Assembly: GCA_013694495.1 (NCBI GenBank)
Contig: JACDCH010000491.1
Span: 1 to 11,615, forward strand
Source of the DNA: Acidimicrobiia bacterium
Lineage (GTDB): Bacteria; Actinomycetota; Acidimicrobiia; Acidimicrobiales; JACDCH01
Reading direction: 5' to 3'
Length of the DNA: 11,615 bases
Shown here: piece after piece, positions 6,957 to 11,615 of the stretch
Numbering within the stretch: the first letter of the stretch is position 1
How the letters are laid out: each line of letters opens with the position of its first letter
Notes under the pieces: model-generated
What the model saw: only the letters and a program-made list of their open reading frames with translations
Told to the model about the DNA's origin: nothing
Databases searched by the model: none
Program-made: the position numbers and the translations under genes

Positions 6957-7525
6957 GGGCGCAGGGCCCGGTGCGGGCGACGGCCGGCGTCGAGGTCGGC
7001 GCGGTGGGGGTTGGTGCGGTCGCGCTCCGAGAGGACCGGGTCGGTGACGCCCCAGTCGGCCCCGATGGCGGGGTCGTCCCAGGCGACGCCGAGCTCGTCG
7101 GCGGGGTTGTAGTAGCCGTCCACCAGATACGTGATCGTCATGTCGGTGAGCGAGGCGAAGCCGTGGGCCACGCCCGGCGGGATGAACACGCCGCGGTGGT
7201 CGTGGCTGCCGTCGGGGCCCAACCCGGCGCCGAGGTCGAGCGTGAGGGTGGCGCCGTCGGTGTGCGAGCCCTCCCTGAGGTCGTGGAGCACCACCCGGGC
7301 GCGGCCCATGGGCACGTACCAGTAGTCGGCCTGGTGGAGGTGGTAGTGGAGCCCGACGATGCAGCCGGCCGTGCGGTCGGCCCGGTTCGACTGGACCATC
7401 TCCCTGCCCTCGGGGAACCACTGCCGCCGGTAGGTCTCGACGAAGCAGCCCCGCTCGTCGCCGTGGACCGCCGGCGTCACGATGCGCACGCCGTCGATCT
7501 GCTCCGAACGCTCGATGTCGGCCAT
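6953..7525 (-). CDS. rmlC: dTDP-4-dehydrorhamnose 3,5-epimerase family protein
   Basis: This 190-residue cupin enzyme should epimerise C3 and C5 of dTDP-4-keto-6-deoxyglucose, between RmlB and RmlD. Marks: GDERGCFVETY (22-32), GLHYHLHQADYWYV (58-71) with the base His60, FIPPGVAHGF (114-123), Tyr133 at the catalytic acid position, GYYNP (137-141), WDDPAIGADW (149-158), and Asp169 in the position partnering the histidine. Two residues usually conserved for substrate phosphate binding look changed: the Arg of RGLH is Val57-like context (IVGLH) and the Lys of KLV falls on Asp67/Tyr68. It may therefore be a divergent RmlC or act on a related sugar. The ATG is supported by AGGGAAG 4 nt upstream. 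It lies between two repeat copies, inside an otherwise complete rml set, which favours the rhamnose role. Confidence 0.88.
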   Translation of the reverse strand: MADIERSEQIDGVRIVTPAVHGDERGCFVETYRRQWFPEGREMVQSNRADRTAGCIVGLHYHLHQADYWYVPMGRARVVLHDLREGSHTDGATLTLDLGAGLGPDGSHDHRGVFIPPGVAHGFASLTDMTITYLVDGYYNPADELGVAWDDPAIGADWGVTDPVLSERDRTNPHRADLDAGRRPHRALRP

Positions 7526-7725
7526 CAGGCTTCCCTGACGCCTTCTACGACGAAGCGGCGACACCCGAGCGGTCCAGCCCGCCGGAGGCGCTGGGGGCCT
7601 GGGGGCGGAGCCCCCAGGTATCGGCCGCAGGGCGACGAAGTCGGCCGAGGACCGGCACAGGCCCGACGTAGTCGGGTCGTCAAGGCTCGACCGAACGGAG
7701 CGAAGCGAGTGAGGTCGAAACTCAT
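7525..7725 (-). CDS. Possible 66-residue small ORF across repeat copy 2 (doubtful)
   Basis: An open frame begins with ATG 4 nt after the rmlA stop and ends in TGATG shared with the rmlC start. It encodes MSFDLTRFAPFGR, then a non-conserved stretch, then GPRPTSSPCGRYLGAPPPGP and an Arg-rich end. No domain, signal or membrane segment is seen. As in the other copy, DNA conservation with silent sites unchanged argues for a nucleic-acid element rather than a protein gene. The exact fit between neighbouring genes is the only positive sign of translation. Confidence 0.2.
   Translation of the reverse strand: MSFDLTRFAPFGRALTTRLRRACAGPRPTSSPCGRYLGAPPPGPQRLRRAGPLGCRRFVVEGVREA
7572..7725 (-). repeat. 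154-bp intergenic repeat, copy 2 (rmlA-rmlC gap)
   Basis: This is the second copy of the element at 6803-6956, in the same orientation and of the same length. Arms are 7572-7654 and 7686-7725; the 31-bp centre 7655-7685 is divergent. It starts (minus sense) 4 nt after the rmlA stop and ends 46 nt before rmlC. Hairpins with 3-nt loops: CGCC/GGCG (7580-7590), a perfect 9-bp stem around GGA (7598-7618), CGAC/GTCG (7633-7643), and CCCGAC/GTCGGG (7662-7676, in the variable centre). No U-tract follows the strong stem, so it is not a standard rho-independent terminator. Confidence 0.9.
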
Positions 7726-7729
7726 TCGC

Positions 7730-8839
7730 TCATCCCAGGTCGACGGAGGAGTCGTCGCCGAGCATGAGGCGGGTCGCTGACGGCCGGTTGCCGGACCGAC
7801 CGACCTCGCAGCCCCGACCGACGAGGGAGTCCATGAGGCGCGGGACGCCCACGACCCGGCTGCCGTCCATGACGACCGAGTGCTCGACCTCGCTCGACAC
7901 GATCTCGCACCCGGCGCCGATGGCCGTGTACGGACCGATGTAGCTGCCCACCAACCGGGCCCCGGCGCCGATGATCGCCGGTCCCCGCACCTGGGTGTCG
8001 ATCAGCACGGCACCGGGCTCGACGACCACCCGACCGTCGACCCGGGACGAACCCTGGAGCTCGCCGTCCATGCGGGGCTCGAGGATCTCGAGCACCCTGG
8101 CGTTCGACTCGAGCAGCGGGTCCTTCTTGCCGGTGTCGAGCCACCAGCCGTCGAGCTCCTCGTGACGCACGGGATGGCCCTGGTCGATGATCCACTGGAT
8201 CGCGTCGGTGATCTCGAGCTCACCGCGCTCCGACGGCGCGATGGCCGCCACGGCGTCGTGGACGAGCGGCGTGAACAGGTAGACGCCGACCAGGGCCAGG
8301 TCCGACGGCGGGTCGTCCGGCTTCTCGACCAGCCGCACGACGCCGCCCTGCGGGTCGAGCTCTGCCACCCCGAAGCGATGGGGGTCGGGGACCTTGCACA
8401 GGAGGATCTGGGCGGCCGGGGGCGGGCTGCCGCCATCGAGCGGGGGCTGGGCGCCGGCGCGGTGGTCGGCTTCGAAGGCGGCGACGAAACCGGCCAGGCC
8501 CTGCTGCAGCATGTTGTCGCCGAGGTACATGACGAAGTCGTCGTCGGCCAGGAACTCGCGGCTGATGAGCACGCAGTGGGCCAGGCCGAGCGGCGCCTCC
8601 TGGTGGATGTACGTGATCCGGGCGCCGAACTGGCTGCCGTCGCCGACCGCCTCGATGATCTCCGCCGCGGTGTCGCCGCCGACGACGATGCCGATGTCGG
8701 TGATGCCGGCCGCGGCCATGGCGTCGATGCCGTAGAACAGGATGGGCCGGTTGGCCACCGGTACGAGCTGCTTGGCCCTCGTGTGCGTGAGGGGCCGCAG
8801 GCGCGTTCCCGCGCCGCCTGAGAGGATGAGGCCCTTCAC
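7730..8839 (-). CDS. rmlA: Glucose-1-phosphate thymidylyltransferase, long form
   Basis: This 369-residue enzyme makes dTDP-glucose from dTTP and glucose-1-phosphate, the entry step to dTDP-rhamnose. The nucleotidyltransferase domain shows GGAGTRLRPLT (8-18), KQLVPV with Lys23, LGDN with metal-binding Asp108 (107-109), RFGVAEL (155-161), VEKP (171-174) and WWLDTGKKD (232-240). The C-terminal part, about 255-350, has hexapeptide-like turns (VVVEPGAVL, AIIGAGARL, YTAIGAGCEI) forming a left-handed beta-helix. That makes it the long form known from StrD-like and archaeal or actinobacterial enzymes, not the roughly 290-residue enterobacterial RmlA. A Gly/Pro-rich insert at about 128-142 is unusual. 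The start is GTG with no ribosome site but a TACCAT box 9 nt upstream, suggesting an operon start here. It is followed by repeat copy 2 and rmlC. Confidence 0.93.
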   Translation of the reverse strand: MKGLILSGGAGTRLRPLTHTRAKQLVPVANRPILFYGIDAMAAAGITDIGIVVGGDTAAEIIEAVGDGSQFGARITYIHQEAPLGLAHCVLISREFLADDDFVMYLGDNMLQQGLAGFVAAFEADHRAGAQPPLDGGSPPPAAQILLCKVPDPHRFGVAELDPQGGVVRLVEKPDDPPSDLALVGVYLFTPLVHDAVAAIAPSERGELEITDAIQWIIDQGHPVRHEELDGWWLDTGKKDPLLESNARVLEILEPRMDGELQGSSRVDGRVVVEPGAVLIDTQVRGPAIIGAGARLVGSYIGPYTAIGAGCEIVSSEVEHSVVMDGSRVVGVPRLMDSLVGRGCEVGRSGNRPSATRLMLGDDSSVDLG

Positions 8840-8848
8840 GGTGCGGCG

Positions 8849-8854
8849 ATGGTA
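8849..8854 (-). promoter_or_regulatory. Probable -10 box of a leaderless promoter for rmlA and the rml-ugd-uxs operon
   Basis: TACCAT (minus strand) matches TANNNT and ends 9 nt before the rmlA GTG, which lacks a Shine-Dalgarno. A weak -35 candidate, CCGACC, lies 17 nt upstream. The 61-bp gap to the LCP gene is otherwise featureless and has no clear terminator, so read-through from upstream is also possible. Confidence 0.4.
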
Positions 8855-8900
8855 GAGGCTGGCCCGCGTCCGGTCGGCGGGCGGTGCCCGGGGTGCGCGC

Positions 8901-10376
8901 TCAGCAGGTGGCGCTGGCGACCGAGTCGGGGACCTCGCCGACGACCTCCGTCGTCGTGGTGCTCCCCGAACCGCCCGCCGCCGGCGTCGTCGTCGCCGTC
9001 GTCTCGGTGGTGCCCGTCCCGACCGTCACGAGGCCTGGCGTCGGGGGGCGCAGCTCGGGGGCGACGCCGGGCCAGTCGGCTCCGATGACGAGGCTGACGT
9101 CGGCCCCGATCACGAAGTCGATCTCGGCCACCACGGGGTCGACGGCGAGGGCCGACGCCAGCAGCGCGGCCTGGGCCTCGTTGCCGGCCCGGTGGTACAC
9201 CGTGGTGGTCGCGATGTCGAAGGACTCGGCGTCGCCGGTGGCCTCCGGTGGCACCACGAAGCCGAGGGCCCGCAGCCCGTGGGCCGCCTGGCCCCCGAGC
9301 CCCGACGTGAGGGTGCCGTTCTGCACCTGCACGACGGTGTTGTCGGGGGCCACCCGGCCGGGGTCCTCGCCCCGGAAGACGTCGAGGATCGGCTGGGCCC
9401 GGGGCGCGTCGAGCCGCAGTACCTGGGCGCCGCCGGCGACCGCGTCGAACACCGGCAGCGCGTACGTCCGCAGGTCGTCCGGGTTGAACTGGCGGAAGGC
9501 GTTGCCGAGGGCGGCGAGGTCGCCGGTGGGGAGGTCGCCGTCGAGGGTGATGGCGCGGGTGCCGGCGGATACGAGGTCGGCCAGGACCACCGGGTTGCGG
9601 GCCCCCCGCTGGAACGCCCGGTGCAGGACCCGGCGGATGAAGTCCTGCTGGCGGCTGATGCGGCCGAGGTCGCCGGTCGGGTCGGTGTCCCAGCCGCCGT
9701 CGCGGAGCACCTCGTAGGCCCGGGAGCGGGCGTAGGCGAGGGCCTGCACGGGATCGAGGGTGACGCAGCCCGCCTCGGGGACGTTCAGCCCCGAGTTGCG
9801 GTCGCGGACGGGCTCGGGGAAGAAGACGGGCACGCCGCCGATGGCGCCCACGAGGTCGCGGAAGCCCTGGAAGTCGAGCTCGACGTAGTGGTGGATGGGG
9901 AGGTCGAGGGCGTCGTTGATCGTGGCCAGCAGCCGGGCCGGCCCCTCGCCCTCGATGGCGCGGTTGATCCGGGCGCTGCCGCCGGTGCCCGAGATCGGCA
10001 CGTAGAGGTCGCGGGGCAGCGACAGCACCGACGCCTGGCCGGCCGTGGGGTCGAGCCGGATCACCATCAGCGTGTCGGTGCGTACGCCGCTGTCGCGGCC
10101 GATGCGGACCGGGTCGTCGTCGGCCAGGCCGTCGGCCGAGTCCGTGCCGATCACCAGGAAGTTCTGGGCCTGACCCGACGGGCCCGCCCCCTCGGTCTCG
10201 GAGGCGAGCTCCTCGCCGAGCTCGATGCGGGGGATCTCCCGGATCCGCTGCCACGTCCAGGTGAGCGTGCCGGCCAGCACGAGGCACGTGACGCAGGCGA
10301 CCGCGTTGAGGGCGAGCACGAACCGCTGCAGGTTGGAGCGGTACCGGCGGCGGAGCCGATGCTGGGCGCGGCTCAC
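8901..10376 (-). CDS. LytR-CpsA-Psr (LCP) family cell-wall glycopolymer ligase with LytR_C domain
   Basis: This 491-residue membrane protein belongs to the family that moves glycans from a lipid pyrophosphate carrier onto peptidoglycan, acting outside the membrane. A basic N-terminus (RAQHRLRRRYR) precedes one membrane helix at about 18-41. The LCP domain (about 71-260) has FLVIGTDS (73-80), VRTDTLMVIR (98-107) with Asp101, LSLPRDLYV (118-126) with Arg122/Asp123, RINRA (136-140), LAYARSR (213-219) with Arg217/Arg219, and DLGRISRQQ (236-244). A LytR_C domain follows at about 346-435 (VVQVQNGTLTSGL), then a Thr-rich, low-complexity tail ending in Cys491. The GTG start is 7 nt after the acyl-CoA dehydrogenase stop, so the two may be cotranscribed; the ribosome site is weak. 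Next to rhamnose, xylose and fucose donor genes it could attach the resulting glycan, such as an arabinogalactan- or capsule-like polymer. That substrate is inference. Confidence 0.93.
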   Translation of the reverse strand: MSRAQHRLRRRYRSNLQRFVLALNAVACVTCLVLAGTLTWTWQRIREIPRIELGEELASETEGAGPSGQAQNFLVIGTDSADGLADDDPVRIGRDSGVRTDTLMVIRLDPTAGQASVLSLPRDLYVPISGTGGSARINRAIEGEGPARLLATINDALDLPIHHYVELDFQGFRDLVGAIGGVPVFFPEPVRDRNSGLNVPEAGCVTLDPVQALAYARSRAYEVLRDGGWDTDPTGDLGRISRQQDFIRRVLHRAFQRGARNPVVLADLVSAGTRAITLDGDLPTGDLAALGNAFRQFNPDDLRTYALPVFDAVAGGAQVLRLDAPRAQPILDVFRGEDPGRVAPDNTVVQVQNGTLTSGLGGQAAHGLRALGFVVPPEATGDAESFDIATTTVYHRAGNEAQAALLASALAVDPVVAEIDFVIGADVSLVIGADWPGVAPELRPPTPGLVTVGTGTTETTATTTPAAGGSGSTTTTEVVGEVPDSVASATC

Positions 10377-10383
10377 TCTCGCG

Positions 10384-11532
10384 TCACGAGACCGGGAGCC
10401 CGAGGCCCCGGCTGATCACCAGTCGCTGGATCTCGCTCGTGCCTTCGCCGATCTCGAGGATCTTGGCGTCGCGGTACTGGCGGGCGACGAGCGTCTCATC
10501 CATGAAGCCGTAGCCCCCGAAGACCTGGGTGGCCATGCGGGTGGCGGTGACCGCGCTCTCCGTCGAGTGCAGCTTCGCCATGGCCGCCGCCTGCTTGTAG
10601 GGCTGGCCGGTGTCGTGGCGCCACGCCGCCTCGTAGGTGAGGAGGCGGGCCGACTCGTAGAGCACCGCCAGGTCGGCGCAGGCGAACGCCACGGCCTGGT
10701 TGGCCCCGATGGGTCGGCCGAAGGCGTGGCGCTCCTTGGCGTAGGCGGTGGCCTCCTCGAGGCAGCAGCGGATCACGCCACAGGCCAGCGCCGAGATGGC
10801 GACCCGGCCCTCGTCGAGGATGCCGAGGAACTGGGCGAAGCCCCTGCCCCGCTCGCCGAGGAGGTTGGCCTCCGGGACGCGGCAGCCGGTGAACGAGAGC
10901 CCGTGCGTGTCGGAGGCGTGCCAGCCCATCTTGCGGTAGGGCGGCTGCACCTCGAAGCCCGGCGTGCCGGCCGGCACGACCACGGTGCTGATCTCGCCCG
11001 GCCCGGTGCGGGCGGTGACGGTGACGATCGACGTGATCGGGGTGCCCGAGTTCGTGATGAACGCCTTCTCGCCGTCGATCACCCACTCACCGGCGGCCTC
11101 GTCGAGCGCGGCCGTGGTGCGGGTGCCGCCGGCGTCGCTACCGGCATCGGGCTCCGTGAGGCCGAAGCCGCCGAGGCGGCGACCGGCGCACAGGTCGGGT
11201 AGCCACGCCTGCTTCTGCTCCTCCGTGCCGAACAGGTGGAGCGGCATGGCGCCGAGCCCGACGCCCGCTTCCAGCGTGATGGCCACCGACTGGTCCCAGC
11301 GGCCGAGCTCCTCGATGGCGAGGCAGAGCGTCGTGAGATCGGACCCGCCACCGCCGTACTCCTCGGGGAAAGGGATGCCGAACAGTCCGAGCTCACCCAT
11401 GGCCAGGACGGTGTCGGTGGGGAACGAGTGGTCGCGGTCCCAGGCCTCGGCGTGCGGCGCGACCTCGGCGACGGCGAAGTCGCGGACGAGCTTGCGGACG
11501 GCGTCCTGCTCCTCGGTCAGCTCGAACGGCAC
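10384..11532 (-). CDS. Acyl-CoA dehydrogenase
   Basis: This 382-residue flavoenzyme should introduce a trans-2,3 double bond into an acyl-CoA, passing electrons to electron-transfer flavoprotein. The N-terminal helical domain begins FELTEEQDAVRKLVRDF. The flavin signature GFGLTEPDAGSD is at 122-133, the middle beta domain includes GEKAFITNSG (154-163), and the C-terminal domain has FGRPIGANQAVAF (271-283) and QVFGGYGFMDE (336-346). The catalytic base is Glu363 in GEGTSEIQR, the position used by short- and medium-chain and FadE25-like enzymes. Chain length or branching preference cannot be read. The GTG at 11532 is preferred: it gives the standard start and length and has a TAACCT box 7 nt upstream. 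The open frame beyond it, to 11610, is arginine-rich and crosses a repeat-like sequence and an inverted repeat. Its link to the glycan genes is unclear. Confidence 0.93.
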   Translation of the reverse strand: MPFELTEEQDAVRKLVRDFAVAEVAPHAEAWDRDHSFPTDTVLAMGELGLFGIPFPEEYGGGGSDLTTLCLAIEELGRWDQSVAITLEAGVGLGAMPLHLFGTEEQKQAWLPDLCAGRRLGGFGLTEPDAGSDAGGTRTTAALDEAAGEWVIDGEKAFITNSGTPITSIVTVTARTGPGEISTVVVPAGTPGFEVQPPYRKMGWHASDTHGLSFTGCRVPEANLLGERGRGFAQFLGILDEGRVAISALACGVIRCCLEEATAYAKERHAFGRPIGANQAVAFACADLAVLYESARLLTYEAAWRHDTGQPYKQAAAMAKLHSTESAVTATRMATQVFGGYGFMDETLVARQYRDAKILEIGEGTSEIQRLVISRGLGLPVS

Positions 11533-11539
11533 CGGGCGG

Positions 11540-11545
11540 AGGTTA
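11540..11545 (-). promoter_or_regulatory. Probable -10 box of a leaderless promoter for the acyl-CoA dehydrogenase
   Basis: TAACCT (minus strand) ends 7 nt before the GTG at 11532, and no Shine-Dalgarno is present. Upstream, the spacer holds a short internal repeat, GCGAGC-TT-GCGAGC on the plus strand (11551-11564). No good -35 is seen. Confidence 0.45.
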
Positions 11546-11586
11546 CGTGAGCGAGCTTGCGAGCGAACCGACGTCACCGCTCCCTT

Positions 11587-11614
11587 CTCGATGCGGAGCT
11601 TGCGGAGCATCGAG
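11587..11614. promoter_or_regulatory. Inverted repeat upstream of the acyl-CoA dehydrogenase (possible operator or hairpin)
   Basis: CTCGATGC and GCATCGAG form a perfect 8-bp inverted repeat around 12 nt, centred about 68 nt upstream of the GTG at 11532. No T-run follows it on the minus strand, so a simple terminator is not supported. It could be a regulator's operator, or a hairpin at the end of an upstream gene outside the window. Confidence 0.35.
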
Positions 11615-11615
11615 C

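Noticed and set aside
5803..7047. Plus-strand 414-codon frame opposite rmlB and the repeat
   Set aside because: It crosses a real gene and an intergenic repeat and is valine/arginine-rich: an artefact of high GC.
7598..7618. The strong G/C hairpin as a rho-independent terminator
   Set aside because: No T-run follows on either strand, and downstream operon genes need read-through unless rmlC has its own promoter.
6803..7725. The two repeats as a CRISPR array or insertion sequences
   Set aside because: Only two copies about 770 bp apart with a real gene between them; no transposase, terminal target duplications or regular spacers.
9192..10415. Plus-strand 407-codon frame opposite the LCP gene
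   Set aside because: The minus strand carries all LCP motifs in order; the plus frame has none.
11533..11610. N-terminal extension of the acyl-CoA dehydrogenase to an ATG at 11610
   Set aside because: The extra 26 residues are basic, match no family member's start, and cover an inverted repeat and a -10-like box.

Overview
The window is high-GC DNA (roughly 70% by eye) and reads like a free-living actinobacterial chromosome, plausibly Acidimicrobiia-like. The signs are an LCP-family cell-wall ligase with a LytR_C domain, a long-form RmlA, frequent GTG starts, and operon-leading genes with a TANNNT box 7-9 nt before the start codon and no Shine-Dalgarno. The lineage is inference; no marker gene is present.

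The theme is nucleotide-sugar supply for a cell-envelope glycan. From left to right: the 5' part of a GT4-like glycosyltransferase (minus strand, cut by the window edge); GDP-L-fucose synthase fcl (the only plus-strand gene); then a long minus-strand block read right to left as acyl-CoA dehydrogenase, LCP ligase, rmlA, rmlC, rmlB, rmlD, ugd, uxs. From rmlA onward the genes are packed like an operon. The junctions are GTGA (rmlB/rmlD), ATGA (rmlD/ugd) and TGATG (ugd/uxs). RmlA, B, C and D together make dTDP-L-rhamnose. Ugd and Uxs run consecutive steps from UDP-glucose to UDP-glucuronate to UDP-xylose. Fcl completes GDP-L-fucose, but its partner Gmd is not in the window. The LCP protein could attach the finished glycan to peptidoglycan.

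Two things stand out. First, ugd carries a complete 464-residue intein with a LAGLIDADG endonuclease domain, inserted directly before the catalytic cysteine, so the enzyme's active-site nucleophile is also the splicing +1 residue. Second, two 154-bp repeat copies with identical length fill the rmlA-rmlC and rmlC-rmlB gaps. They have conserved arms around a divergent 31-bp centre, contain several small hairpins with 3-nt loops, and each carries an open frame that bridges one gene's stop to the next gene's start. No tRNA, rRNA, CRISPR array, transposase or phage gene was seen, and no gene-free stretch exceeds about 205 bp.
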